Assembly (NCBI GenBank): GCA_030407315.1
Contig: JALQPE010000581.1
Location: 1-64,000 of the forward strand
Length of the DNA: 64,000 nt
Source: Asparagopsis taxiformis
Taxonomy: Eukaryota; Rhodophyta; Florideophyceae; Bonnemaisoniales; Bonnemaisoniaceae
Direction of reading: 5' to 3'
Position 1 is the first letter of the stretch. Each line of letters starts with the position of its first letter. Position numbers and translations under genes: made by a program. Positions 9,533-20,635 of this stretch are shown here, piece by piece. Below the pieces are notes generated by a model, which worked only from the letters and a program-made list of their open reading frames with translations, was not told the DNA's origin and ran no database searches.

Positions 9533-10042
9533 ATGGCTCAGTCATCGGCAAAAAAGCTAATCAAGGCCAATTCCCAACGCCTGAAATCCCTCTTTCTGAC
9601 AATCTTTATCTCCAACATCATATTTGCGTTGATCCGCGTCGTCCTCTTCTACAGCACATTCACCAAACTCGACGCCATTGTCTGGCTCATCCTCTTCGTC
9701 ACATGTACTCTCCCGTTCGCTCTCCTCCACCTCAGCGCGCGCCCCACCTACGACACTCACGGTACGATCATCAGTGGTGGCGAGGACATCAGCGCGCCTG
9801 GCATGCTTGAATATGCGCACGATCTAATCTACCTCACAGTATTTGTCCAGCTCGCCTTCATCCTTTCCAGATGGGCTCTTCTGCTCTTCACGCTCATTCC
9901 AATCTATGCTATCTACCTCTCGTGCTTCTCTAGAAGCAGTGCGCTTCCAGATTTGCAGACTGACGATATGACGGACTCTTCGGCTGGGCTGAGCAGGAAA
10001 GAGCGTAGAAAGGCTGAACGGCAAGCAAGAAAACAGCGATAA
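9533..10042 (+). CDS. TMEM208: TMEM208/SND2-like ER membrane targeting protein
   Basis: SND2/TMEM208 takes part in the SRP-independent route for inserting proteins into the endoplasmic reticulum. The 169-residue length matches the family (about 170). Order of features: basic N-terminus (AKKLIKANSQRLKSLF), two adjacent membrane helices (FLTIFISNIIFALIRVVLFY and IVWLILFVTCTLPFALL), a conserved-type loop with GGEDISAPGMLEYAHDLIYL, a second membrane pair to about residue 130, and the diagnostic highly basic tail RKERRKAERQARKQR. The frame is undamaged and starts at the first ATG. Confidence 0.86.
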   Translation: MAQSSAKKLIKANSQRLKSLFLTIFISNIIFALIRVVLFYSTFTKLDAIVWLILFVTCTLPFALLHLSARPTYDTHGTIISGGEDISAPGMLEYAHDLIYLTVFVQLAFILSRWALLLFTLIPIYAIYLSCFSRSSALPDLQTDDMTDSSAGLSRKERRKAERQARKQR

Positions 10043-10109
10043 TTGGTATTCAATCATTTCTATCAATCGCGTGACGACGGTCCAGATTTCTCAACAAAAT
10101 AAAGTGACC

Positions 10110-10359
10110 GTGTTCCTGTAACCCTTACATTTTTTGTTCCACAACTAGAACTGCAACAAGTGGTATTTGGCCCGATGCCAATGAAATTGCACCAACTTGG
10201 CGAGAGGACCAAATCGAACTGTCACGGATCAATGTGATCTACTACCACCGATACTTGTTGCAAAGATATCAATTGCAGCCAATGATCGTTGGTAAAGAGT
10301 CATATGTGGATAGGATTGCGAAATTTCCGATAATGCTCATCCATGTAAGCTACATGTGA
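10110..10359 (+). other. Orphan protein-like open frame, possible exon
   Basis: A frame with no good start reads through SGIWPDANEIAPTWREDQI and VIYYHRYLLQRYQLQPM to a stop at about 10357. It is bounded by a splice-acceptor-like ATTTTTTGTTCCACAACTAG on the left and a GTAAGC donor-like site on the right (near 10347). It could be an internal exon of an unannotated gene or a transposon fragment. Not recognised. Confidence 0.28.
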
Positions 10360-11426
10360 CACCTCTGATGCGATGCTTTCCAAGAGGGAACGGGTGGCGT
10401 ATCGTTTGTTCGATTTGTATTGTGTGGCCATCTCGTTCCATATCGTAAACAATCTTCAAAGCCAGGAAGATGCGATCATAAAAAAAACCTCAACGTCAGA
10501 CTTGGGGTTTGAGAGTTCATATAGCATTTCAACTATTCACTGTTAAATTTAAGAGATATGGCCCCGACATGACGGACCTCCAAGTTTGAGCACAACAGGC
10601 ACTCGCTTGATACTGCTGCATTAAAATAGTGTTTCATTGGCTAGATATAGTCAGATAATAATGGAGATACATTGCACAGCGACCGCACAGAGAAATGTCT
10701 GCAGAAATTCATGCAAACTATATCTTGGGGAGATATTGCAAGATAATTGCTTTCCTGCGATCTCCGCCACAACACATGAAATATCACGTGTCCCCAAACA
10801 CGATTTTTTCCATAGACGGCTACAAGACACTAGCAAACAGGTCTATATGGGTATGCAACCTTACTATTAGAACTACGATCATAGTATTGTGAGGAAGATG
10901 GGTAAAACCATGAAAGGGAAATAGATGATGGGTACTGCCCATAGATGAAAAATGACGTCAAGAAAAATTTACCTCACAATATTAGAAAGCTTCTAGTCTT
11001 CAAACACAATTTTCTTGCCATAATATGACAGAAAGTCGCCAACAAACATTTCTGCAACGATGTGTAAACATAAAGAAAGAAACATCGTCGGGGTTTGTGA
11101 GGGAGAATAGGGGTAATAACGTTAAAGGGGAAGGATGGATTAGAACATTTTGTCCCAGGAGGAAAGTCGAACAATAAAAAAGAACAAGACCCAATACACT
11201 AGGTGTTTACAGCAAACAACTTGTAACTGTCACCAAGAGAGGCGCGTTGCAGTGTTACATATACATGTACAGAAACTACGAAGAAACAGAACACTCGATA
11301 AGCGTTCATTCAATAATGTACAGCCCAAGCAAAGGTCAATGTATGCTCTGAGCCATTTTGGAGGGAGTAGACGGTGCAGATCTCTCTCTGGAGCCAAGGC
11401 CAAGTGATGGAGGAGACAAGGGCGGA
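10360..11426. other. AT-rich intergenic DNA
   Basis: Only short frames on both strands, none with a family signature. I see no RNA gene or repeat. Confidence 0.4.
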
Positions 11427-11759
11427 ATGTCGGAACGAGATGTGGACGGCGAACTGGCCTCACTATTGACTTCCGCGGCTGACCAACATTCTTTTCCAGT
11501 CCAGCGGTCATACTACGAGAAATTGAAGATAGAGGATATGTTAGTGATTATTGGAGCAGAGGCGGCGGAACGCGCATTGCGATGGGATGGGCACGTACGA
11601 AATAATGAGTATTGCCGCTCTTGGTGCGGTGGCATCGGACTTCCCACCTGGGAGCGCCCTTGGGGTCGGAGTGCGTCGGAAGATCTTCAAATGAGGAAAT
11701 CATGGTGTTGGAGATGTGCGTGCGAGAGATGGTGGATAAAATTGGCTAGCAGGTACTAA
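11427..11759 (+). CDS. Weak hypothetical ORF
   Basis: This is a 110-residue frame starting MSERDVDGELASLLTSAADQ and including YYEKLKIEDMLVIIGAEAAE. The first 60 residues look protein-like; the Trp/Cys-rich remainder does not. It may be one exon of a larger gene or chance. Confidence 0.25.
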   Translation: MSERDVDGELASLLTSAADQHSFPVQRSYYEKLKIEDMLVIIGAEAAERALRWDGHVRNNEYCRSWCGGIGLPTWERPWGRSASEDLQMRKSWCWRCACERWWIKLASRY

Positions 11760-12153
11760 AAGGGGGGCTTTTATAGGCAGCGACTCGCAGGAGCTTTCTG
11801 TTTAGTAAGAGTTGTCCTTAATGATGATTGGATGGCATCATGTTGTAGATCTGGAGACATTTGCAAGATCGCGGCGGTTTGCAGGCGGTGGAGTAATGAC
11901 GGCTGAGGCATGTGAGGCTCAAGATGGAGTAACAACGTATAATATATATGGCAAGTAGATACTGCAAGTTAGAACTGGAATGTTTGTGGTTGAAACGCAG
12001 CAACGTCGTGCCATGTCAACCAATAACTGGGTGCACTGCGCGACGTACGATTTCGACACCATAATTAACCAATGAAATTGCACAATGATGGTGAGATATT
12101 TGGCAACTGTCATGATGGAAGCATATTTGTGTGGCCCTTTATTAGTGACTCAC
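11760..12153. other. Intergenic DNA, no gene seen
   Basis: It lies downstream of the RRP4 stop codon and presumably contains its 3' processing signals. Nothing else is identified. Confidence 0.35.
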
Positions 12154-13083
12154 TTACGCAGCCTGCCGCATCGATTTAGCGCCTGCGCATATGGCTCGCG
12201 CCACATCTGGTCTCGTCATGTCCTTCAATTGCACATTGTTCGCAACGCTCGTGTCGTATACTTCCATAATTGTATCCGGTCCAATTGCTATAAACTGCGC
12301 ATCAAGAGCTAGAATCGCGTTTCTAACTCGTGCTACCTTTCTCCTCATTTCACTAGATGGATTCACCACCACACGTTCAACTCCACCACCCCCATCTGCT
12401 TCCACTTTTTCTGTAACGTGCTCACTCAGGAAAATGTAACCATTATTCCCGAGGATCGTATGTACCCCGCATCGCAACATATGAAAATGTTTCTTCGCTC
12501 TCTTCACCAGTTCCGCCTGAACAGTAACAAACTGACCGCCCTGCAACTTCCCATACCGAAGACTTCTCGTGTGCAACGCCACACTGCCGTCATTCCATTG
12601 TTCCTGCACTTCAGCACTGATCAAATCTCCCTCCTTGAAAAATTCCCGCATGTGAAGTTCATCTTCATATGTTCGCCTTCGTTGTATACCGCCCGGAAGA
12701 TTGACCGCCGTGAGTAGCAGAAACGCGTGCTTGGCCGCATTGACATCCAATTTCCATCTCTTTCCGCCCAGTTCTAGTACGCGTCCAACGACCACATCGC
12801 CCGTCTCCGGCACGTATTTTGCGCGCAGCGGCACTACCATCACCAACTTATTTACACGAGATATGACACCAGCAACCGTTGCCGTCAGCACCTTGCCGTC
12901 CGCAGTTGAACTGAGTAACGTGCCGCGAGCGCGCACAGACAGGTCCTCAGTCGGGATTGTTGCCCCAGGTGTAGTGATCGGAACATGCGCGAGACGTTCT
13001 GATGCTGTAGACTCATCTTTGGAAGCTGCCGCACGGACGACAACAAACGAACTACCTTTCGTTGCAGCGGCTTCCGTGTCCAT
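12154..13083 (-). CDS. RRP4: Exosome complex RNA-binding subunit RRP4 (EXOSC2)
   Basis: RRP4 is one of the three S1/KH cap subunits of the nuclear and cytoplasmic RNA exosome, which threads RNA to the 3'-5' exonuclease. At 309 residues it has normal length. After a Thr/Ala-rich N-terminus come the N-terminal barrel and the S1 domain (GVISRVNKLVMVVPLRAKYV, GDVVVGRVLELGGKRWKLDV, then LPGGIQRRRTYEDELHMREF and LHTRSLRYGKLQGG). The KH region follows, with ILGNNGYIF in place of the GxxG-type loop. The frame is intact and starts at ATG 13083. It is divergent from UXS across about 300 bases. Confidence 0.92.
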   Translation of the reverse strand: MDTEAAATKGSSFVVVRAAASKDESTASERLAHVPITTPGATIPTEDLSVRARGTLLSSTADGKVLTATVAGVISRVNKLVMVVPLRAKYVPETGDVVVGRVLELGGKRWKLDVNAAKHAFLLLTAVNLPGGIQRRRTYEDELHMREFFKEGDLISAEVQEQWNDGSVALHTRSLRYGKLQGGQFVTVQAELVKRAKKHFHMLRCGVHTILGNNGYIFLSEHVTEKVEADGGGGVERVVVNPSSEMRRKVARVRNAILALDAQFIAIGPDTIMEVYDTSVANNVQLKDMTRPDVARAICAGAKSMRQAA

Positions 13084-13385
13084 CTTCGAGCACTCCAGAT
13101 TGCCTTCGTATGCGTTGCAGACTCAGACTCATGCGCCAGTTCAGCTTTGCGGCACGTGTAAACGTGGCACTTCACAGCCTCACTCTCCGACGGCCGTTCA
13201 ATAATTTCATTCTATATACACGTGTCACATTTTTTCTGTCGAGCAACTGACAGTTACTTGACAACTTCTTGCAAGTCCCTTCGCAAGTAATTTGAGTACA
13301 TCAAGCTGTGTTCTTATCCGTCGCGTTTGCCAGACGCTCAAGGCAAGACACAGCGCGTATCGCCGAACAAGGTGCTCTAAGCATT
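13084..13385. promoter_or_regulatory. Divergent upstream region of RRP4 and UXS
   Basis: These 302 bases between two divergent ATGs must serve both genes. A TATATACA motif occurs near 13213. No other signal can be defended. Confidence 0.4.
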
Positions 13386-14525
13386 ATGGCACAAGATTCA
13401 GACATCGTTGATGTACAGAGGCCCGCAAATGGTGGTGAAGCAATCGACAATCTCGCCATGTGGTACGTCAGTTGCATTGGCATTCTGTCGCTTTCCATTC
13501 TTGACCAACTGTGAAACAACTAACGTAGTCACTTTCATTGTATTAGGCGTGGTCGTAATGCTCCCAACCGTTCCGACGTTTGCAAGCGAGTTCTTGTCAC
13601 CGGAGGTGCTGGTTTCATTGGCTCTCACCTTGTCGACCGCCTCATGGAAGATGGGCATGACGTTATTGTGGTGGATTCGCTGTTCACTGGAAAGAAGAGC
13701 AACTTCAGCAAATGGCGCAATCATCCCAGATTCGAATTCTTCCGACATGATGTCACAGAACCGTTCAGTGCCGAAATCGACCAGATTTATCATCTTGCCT
13801 GCCCGGCTTCCCCTGTGCATTATAAGTACAATGCAATCAAAACTATCAAAACGAACGTACTTGGTACTATCAACATGCTAGGTCTGGCCAAGAGGACTGG
13901 CGCTCGATTTTTGCTTGCCTCCACCTCTGAGGTGTATGGTGATCCCGAAATACATCCGCAAGTTGAGGAATATTGGGGTAACGTGAATCCAATTGGCGTT
14001 CGTTCCTGTTACGATGAAGGCAAGCGTGTTTCAGAAACGCTCAGTTTCGACTACAATAGGCAGCACGGAGTGGAGATTCGTGTGGTACGAATTTTTAATA
14101 CCTACGGTCCACGCATGGTGTTGAATGACGGAAGAGTTGTATCCAATTTTGTTGGACAGGCTATCAGAGGTGAGCCTTTGACTATTTATGGAGATGGAGA
14201 GCAAACGCGCAGTTTTTGCTATGTGTCCGACTTGGTTGATGGGCTTGTTCGAATGATGAATCAGGATAAGCACGTTGGTCCGTTCAACGTTGGCAATCCT
14301 GGCGAGTTCACAATGAAAGAACTAGCAGAAATTGTGAAAGATCTCGTGAATCCGGATCTGGACATAAAATACTTGCCAGCGACACCTGATGACCCGATGA
14401 AGCGTAAACCTGACATTACGAAAGCGAAAGCAAACTTGAGTTGGGAGCCTAAAATTGCATTGCGTGATGGCTTGAAGCCGATGGTCGAAGATTTCAAGCA
14501 ACGAATTTTGGGCCAAGCCGAATAA
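13386..14525 (+). CDS. UXS: UDP-glucuronate decarboxylase (UDP-xylose synthase), one 84-nt intron
   Basis: UXS converts UDP-glucuronate to UDP-xylose with bound NAD, supplying xylose for wall polysaccharides and glycans. Exon 1 is 13386-13462 and ends in a split Trp codon. The intron 13463-13546 has GTACGT...TATTAG with a CTAAC branch-like sequence. Exon 2 is 13547-14525. The 351-residue product has the NAD-binding [14 protein letters not shown] (residues 41-54), the SDR catalytic pair in SCYDEGKR (YxxxK), [11 protein letters not shown] and [12 protein letters not shown], all typical of UXS. There is no membrane anchor, so it resembles the cytosolic plant isoform. It converges on the PHD-finger gene with 59 bases between the stops, so the two 3' UTRs probably overlap. 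Confidence 0.95.
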
Positions 14526-14584
14526 GTGCACAATTGTTGGAACAGTTAGTTTATAGTTTATTGTTGCCATTCCTACAAACTACA

Positions 14585-17500
14585 TTAAGACAACAGATTT
14601 CGAAGTGAAGGCACTGTTCTTGCAGGGGTGCTTGCATTCTGTGCAGCCATATCTTCACTATTATCCGCTCTAGGTCCCGGATTGCAACTGCCAGGCGCAT
14701 CCCTTCTAAACACCTGGAGCTGATGTGACGGCGTATACGACCTTGTTAATCGCCGCAAATTAGTCGAGTCGCTGTTTGAAGGCGCCATCACTTCTCTATG
14801 ACTACCACGCGTGATGTTTACAGCCGAGTCCCCAGCAGGCCTGAAGTGATAAACTGTGCGCCCTGTTTGACTGTGATCTGGTATGAGTGTCTTGCTCAAG
14901 ATGGGTGGCTCCTCCATTCCATGCCTAATGCCACCTCCTAGATCCGGTATATCGCTTCGAGATTGATGCTGCTGCAACCCGTCAGATTTATATGCTTGAG
15001 GAAGCATAGGTAACCCATGAGAGTTAGAGTTGGCCTCATGGTAGCTGCGCGAGCCGCCTAGAGAACCCATGTCAAAGGAGCGTCTTGGATCACTGAACTC
15101 CTCAGAATTGCCAAGGTGCCTATAGACAGATCCCGGATATCGGCGCTCAAATTGATATTGTTGTGTACCCTGCCGATTGTCATCGCTTGTTGGTTGTCCA
15201 TACTCATCTCCACTAACTGCGCCTCCAACCGTCATCAGTGCTCGACCTTGCTCGTATTGTGCTCTTCGCACGGAAGATCCCGATTGAGGAATAGTGGGTC
15301 TAGACTTTCTCGTCTTCCTTACAACTTCAAGAGTTCCTGGACGTGTCGCTTTCAATGAATATGAGTCACCACCATAATCCGAATATTCGCTCCAAGATGG
15401 GGCTTTGTGGAGTAATGATGGTTCGCGGAGACCTGTATCTCGTCGCTCATGTACTAGCTCGTAGGCTGGCTCTCTGAATCTATCTTCCCCAGATGCATAA
15501 ATGGATTGTTCTGCCCCCATTCCCTGCAAATAGTCGTTTCTCTTCGACGTTAGACGCCTCAACTCCCCAGTCGGCGTGAATAAACCTTCATCGCCACCTC
15601 TAAAGCTATGAGTCATATCCGATGTACCATAGTCATTCGACTCACGGTAAAGCTGGCCACGGGAATGCTCAACAGAGTAGTCGCGCAAGGGGACTGTCAG
15701 CCTTCCATGACTTCGACTGAAACGATATTCATCTTTGAGCTGGGAGGGGGAAGTTAGTGAACTATGTCTCCTAGATTCTTCCCCTAATCGACTCACTGGA
15801 TCAATGAATGTAGAGCCATTGTGAGCAGCCAAATTTGTGTTGTAATCCGATCTAAACTCTGACGAATATCTTGGCACTTGTGAGTAAGACTTGTGCGCAG
15901 TGTCAAATTTTTGGCTCCACTGCTCCTTCGTCCGATCACTCTTTTCCACATCGGCAATCATTTCTGGATGAGAAAACTGAGAGGAGAGGCTTCCTCCCTT
16001 ACCTCGGTACGAAAGAGTATCACTATGCACGACGATTTGTGGATTCCTCGCACCAGGTGTGGGACTGAAACGATTCGGAAGGCTTTCTGGAACTTGTGCC
16101 ATGGTGAGTCTTTTCTTTGTTCGCTTCATACTCAGTGGTGGGCCTCTAGACCCTTCCCGTATGCCTAGCTCACTCTCACTGCGGATAACAATCGATCGAG
16201 ATCGGTAGCCCTCTGCAACTCCAGGAGAAACCTGACCTGAGGAGTGATGGTCCCCCCATGAATTGTGACTCGAATTGGGAACTATAGGTAGTCTGGCATG
16301 TGAGACATTGTTTCCAGACCCAGCCAATATGTCATCGTTTAGGTGATAATTAGCACCAGACTGCAGTCCAGGACCACTGACGAATGGTGCCGAGTATTCA
16401 AACTTCATTGGGGCTTGACTACCATCAGAATCGCAAGGATTTGGGCAACGTCTCTTACGGTCACTTCCTTCTTGGGAGCTAACAGAGTCTGGATGCTGCA
16501 ATAGACTGTTGATTGATGCTTTAACAGATGCCGGGATCCGTCCATCAGAAATACTTTGGTTACCAATATGCGGGTCTCTGTTAGACGTTACCATTGCAGT
16601 AGCTTGCATTCGTTTCCGTTCACTCTCAGGGACATTATCTGCCCGATTCCCTTTCAAGGTTCGAAGGAAGGTCTCGTTGTCAAGAGATGTTCCAACTCGT
16701 CCTGGTAAATCTTGTCTTTTCGGCCTCGAACCCTTTGACTCATCGCCAACGTGAAAAGAGCTTCCCTCTTGGGATCCAAGTGTATATTGTTCCAGCTTTG
16801 AGATGCCTGCCTCCTTGCCGTAGTATTATTTTCCATGGTGTTGAATGAATTTTTCATACTAGCGTTTCTTCTATCTTCCGATGTTTCATCTATGATGATG
16901 CCATTGTGTAAGTTAGAGGGATGGAGATAAGATTTTCGAGCATTGGGGCGATTTGTTACCATTCGTAGCTGCTCACCATCATCATTTGCCGACAATGAAG
17001 ATCTTGTATTAATTTGCTTGGTATCCATCGATGGGTCATGGGCAGATGGATAGTCTTCGTTATGTTTGGGACTAATTTGCATGGTTCCACGCGATGCTCC
17101 TGGAACAATATGATGAGAAGGTAGTTGCGGCGACACATCTTCCGCTTCCAATGCGCTTTTCGGAGCTGGTCGGATGACATCAAGAAGGCATCTGCGACCA
17201 GTTTTCATAATTTGATCGTCTGAAGAAACTTGCCTGACTTCTTCACCTGTTTTGCCGCCCACCACAGCAACTGAGCCATTTTTGGGTACGTTTGTCGTTC
17301 TTGTCAAATGAGCAGTATTCCTCAATGATTTGTCTGAACCATTTGATTCCCGTATGGAGTCGCTACGCTCGTCTTCATTGAACTTCTTTGGTTTCACCTC
17401 GGGGACTGCAGATGGATTTTCGCTCACAATTGCAACAATATCAGAGACGGGAGAAAACGTCTTCTTCCGATCAGAGTCGCCCACGGGCTTGCTCTTTCCG

Positions 17501-18695
17501 ATTCTTTTCGCTCGGGTTCTCGCTCGGCGTCTATTCAGACTACTCCTGAATTCTTCAGCGATACTGATTTCCGCGTCATCTTTCGAGCTCCCAGATTGTT
17601 TATCGTTACTGGAAGTATTGTTAGCTTTCGTTTGCTGACCATCAGTTCCAGAAAGGGTATGAGTTGATTTGGTGCGCGTCGACTTGAAACTTTTTCGCAG
17701 ATGATCTTGTTTGCCTCCAGGCCAGCAGTTAAATATTTTTTGACTTGGGCGTCACGAGAGCGGGGCAGTGATGGTGAGTCTTCACGAGACGAGTTTTGAC
17801 GAGTTGCATTACCTAAATCAAGTTGAGGGTTGGAGCTTTCGCCAGTTTCGGGCGGACTGTCAATTTCAACTTCCATAGGTAACTTGATTGCACATTTGGT
17901 GAGAGTAAGTTCAGGAACGAGGGGGGCAGGGGTAGGGGTTGATTCAAGCACGGTTTCGTCGTCGTCGATATCCTCAAAGTCGCTGTCTACATCGGCAATT
18001 TTAAGAATCACGGTGTGATCTGTGCTTGCGGGATCTGCAGGGATTTGAGTACCAGGTTTGCCTTTGGGTGCATCAGTATCAATCTTTTCTGATTTGGGCA
18101 GTATTGACTGGGATACGACATGAACTGCATCGGTCACTGTTCGTACGTACTTGCTTGAGCATAGAATAGGGCAGTCAGAAAGGGCACTGCGCAAGATTAA
18201 ACGTGTCTCCTTCTTAAAGGAAAGGGGTTCACGGACGCAGAGCTCGCATTTCCAAGTTGTTGCAATTGGTAAGGCCATTGCGGGAGGGTTGAGGCAGAAG
18301 GAATGGACGGCCTTTTTACAGTCAGAACAGCGAATGATGGTGAGAGGACTTGACGCTCTGAGGCATACGCGACAGGTCGGGTTTGGGGAATTGTTAGTTG
18401 GCACGTCATCTGCTGCAAGGGAAGAAGCTGGACTGGCTGACCGTGGAGCGTTGAGTCGAGTACTGCGAGAAGTAAGAGATTTGAAAGGTTGAGTGTCGGA
18501 AGCGTTGGCAATTTCAGCTCTTCTCTCCGCAGCGGCAGCTCCACGAGTGGCGTGTCGAGGACGCTTGCGTGGAGTTTGCGATAGACGCGGAAGGTCGTCG
18601 ACGTGGTTGTATGCCTCTATTAAGAAGCCATCCACATTGTAGACGGAGGGTGCACGTGTGGAACAGGCGTTACGAACGCGACCTGGGCGCGGCAT
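14585..18695 (-). CDS. Large PHD-finger nuclear protein (frame-broken)
   Basis: The N-terminal part carries a PHD zinc finger, CRVCLRASSPLTIIRCSDC followed by HSFCLNPP and WKCELC, the C4HC3 layout used to read histone tails. The rest, about 1100 residues, is Ser/Arg/Asp-rich and disordered, ending PSLRNLLS. I start it at the ATG at 18695 (MPRPGRVRNACSTRAP); an in-frame ATG at 18794 is possible. Three frames (18794-17535, 17484-16654, 16657-14585) join into one gene if one base is restored near 17691-17695, a run of five T on the plus strand, and one near 16660-16700. Across the first break the alternative frame reads on as KSFKSTRTKSTHTLSGT without stops. I cannot name the family beyond the PHD finger; chromatin regulation is the family-level inference. 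Confidence 0.76.
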
Positions 18696-18795
18696 TGGCA
18701 GGGGTGAAAGTGAAGGAGGGATGAGGGAGACAGTCGGTTTGGGATGGGGCGGAAGAGCGGGGAGAATGTAGGAAAGAAGGCGGCGGAAGGGCACA

Positions 18796-19686
18796 AGTGT
18801 GCCGGAATACGTTTTGATGGAACGGGCAAAAAAATTAGGGAAATGAAAGTGTGGATCCGTAAACTGGTTTCAATACTGGGGCAATAGTAAAATTTGATTG
18901 GTCCACTGACGCATGGGGGCAAGCGTAAGCAAAGTCTGGAAGAGCGTAACATTTCATGAGAGCGTACGTAATGCACGGCAATCAAGAAATGCTGCACGCA
19001 AATGCGAGTGGTCCACGCTTGGGTGGCCCGAAGCATCGTGGTGGACCACCGGCCTGTACTCAGTCATTTTCAAAGCCTTTCGGGCAGGCTGTCCGCTGCG
19101 CAGCGCAGCTGCACAATATATACAGAATTATCATAGTCGCAGTTCGCGAGTTGTTGTATCATTATTTTTATTGCTCATTCCTTCGCATGTCGCGTCATCA
19201 GCAGTGATCCAAACTTTTTTTATCCTCATCATCACGCAAATGCGCTATATTGGTAATCCTTTCATAATAATCTGGAAACAATATGCTTCTATGTATAAAG
19301 TAGTGCTGGGCAGCGCAGCGCCGCCTCTACCGGTGCAATATATACCGCAACGTTAACCATGATATTACCCATCAAATAATCACCAATTCACCGAGAGTAG
19401 CCCATCAATTTGAAATTACTTCCGCATCTCTCAAATTGTTTTTCGCCAGCCTTGCCAATTTCATTTGCGCCTATATGCAAAGTAGCACGCTTTTTGAATG
19501 CCATTCTCCTTTCCCAATGACGTCCGCTAACCCTCCGACGCTCAATAACCAGTCCTCGCTTGTCAGAAAAGCCGCTTGGGTGACAACCGACCATTTAGCG
19601 AGTTGCTACAGACTAAAATAGTTGGGGTGTACGAAAGTGGAAGCGAATGAATCGTATGAACAATCGCGACTACAGGTTGTCATCTT
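18796..19686. other. Intergenic DNA
   Basis: A TATATA-containing segment occurs twice in similar form (about 19088-19130 and 19306-19350: GCAGCGCAG followed by GCACAATATATA or GTGCAATATATA). The longest frame (18913-19356) has no recognisable domain and I do not call it. Confidence 0.35.
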
Positions 19687-20022
19687 CTACACTCTAACAT
19701 AACCAAGTGTCCATATTCCATTGGTTCCTACATTCGTGACACTCACAAAGGCGTACGCAAAGTTGAGAGGGAAATAACGGGTAGTTTTCGCTGCCTTCCC
19801 TGAACTTGCGCTCGCTGTCAACGAGTTCCCCAAAATATGACGGCCGTAATAATTACGAGTCTTTCTTGCTTGCCACGTGTACTCATGAACTGGTTTGCTG
19901 ATTGGGTAAATACAGAAATTGTTTACCGCACTACTCACCAGATTTGAACCAATCAGCACAGGCGAAAGAAGGGTGACATCATTGGAAATGACTTTTACAA
20001 GAAAAAATTCTACAGGTAATTT
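19687..20022 (-). CDS. Hypothetical C-terminal exon
   Basis: An open minus-strand frame without a clear start runs through VEFFLVKVISNDVTLLSPVL and YFPLNFAYAFVSVTNVG to a TAG. Its composition is protein-like and its upstream edge (GGTAG) could be a splice acceptor. It may be the last exon of a gene interrupted by, or lying beside, the PiggyBac element. Not recognised. Confidence 0.3.
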   Translation of the reverse strand, partial: KLPVEFFLVKVISNDVTLLSPVLIGSNLVSSAVNNFCIYPISKPVHEYTWQARKTRNYYGRHILGNSLTASASSGKAAKTTRYFPLNFAYAFVSVTNVGTNGIWTLGYVRV

Positions 20023-20120
20023 CTACCAGAATTTTAATTTAGGGTTAGATGGACGCCTGGAAAGTTTCAGACGTCCAACCGCTGGGAGTTAAAGGCAGCT
20101 CCGAGCGGTGATAGAATAAC

Positions 20121-20137
20121 CTAGTGTCTATCGGACA
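20121..20137 (+). repeat. Left terminal inverted repeat of the PiggyBac element
   Basis: CTAGTGTCTATCGGACA, exactly complementary in inverted orientation to 22944-22960. Confidence 0.9.
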
Positions 20138-20146
20138 TTAAAATTT

Positions 20147-20180
20147 CCTCGTATGAGGTCAACCCTGGCCTCATATGAGG
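20147..20180. repeat. Left subterminal palindromes
   Basis: Two 12-bp copies of the CCTC(A/G)TATGAGG palindrome at 20147-20158 and 20169-20180. They are likely transposase-binding sites, inferred from their position and their repetition at the other end. Confidence 0.75.
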
Positions 20181-20300
20181 CAGAAAAAAAATGTACTAGA
20201 AATTATTAAAATTTAGCATTCCCTCTTTATATCGCTTTTATAAAACTTCTAACGCAAGCATTGCATTGTATAAAGCACTGCTTGCCTTTCGGACACATAT

Positions 20301-20370
20301 CCTCACATGGCTGAGTGGTTGGCACCTCTCGGGAAAGCCAGAGGGCGGAGGTTCGACTCCTCGCTGAGTT
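20301..20370 (+). ncRNA. tRNA-like sequence inside the PiggyBac element
   Basis: It has a perfect A box (TGGCTGAGTGG, 20308-20318) and a perfect B box (GGTTCGACTCC, 20350-20360) at tRNA-like spacing, so RNA polymerase III recognition is plausible. The fold is poor: the acceptor pairs only as CTCA/TGAG, the T-stem needs a bulged G, and the anticodon stem CCTCT/AGAGG leaves a 10-nt loop without T33. I read it as a degenerate or unusual Ser/Leu-like tRNA relic, not a working tRNA. Confidence 0.35.
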
Positions 20371-20635
20371 GCTTGGGCAGCTCGAAAATTCTCTTCGGAG
20401 AACTCGCCGATTCTTAGTTGCAACTTCTGCTTTAGGATGCTTACGCGCCCACTTGAACATGAGACAGTATAAGGTGACATTTCATAAAGGGGAATTCCGC
20501 CATAAGCAGAAGTTTACTGAGCAAGTCGAGAACGCCAGTCAGAATCGGAGGGGGCTAAAGGAGTATCTCATTTTTCTATTTTGGATATCAATGCGTGACT
20601 AAAGGGCGATTAAAGCACCCATAGAGAGAGCATAC

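Noticed and set aside
20301..20370. Functional tRNA-Ser/Leu
   Set aside because: Acceptor and anticodon arms do not fold properly; only the internal promoter boxes are convincing.
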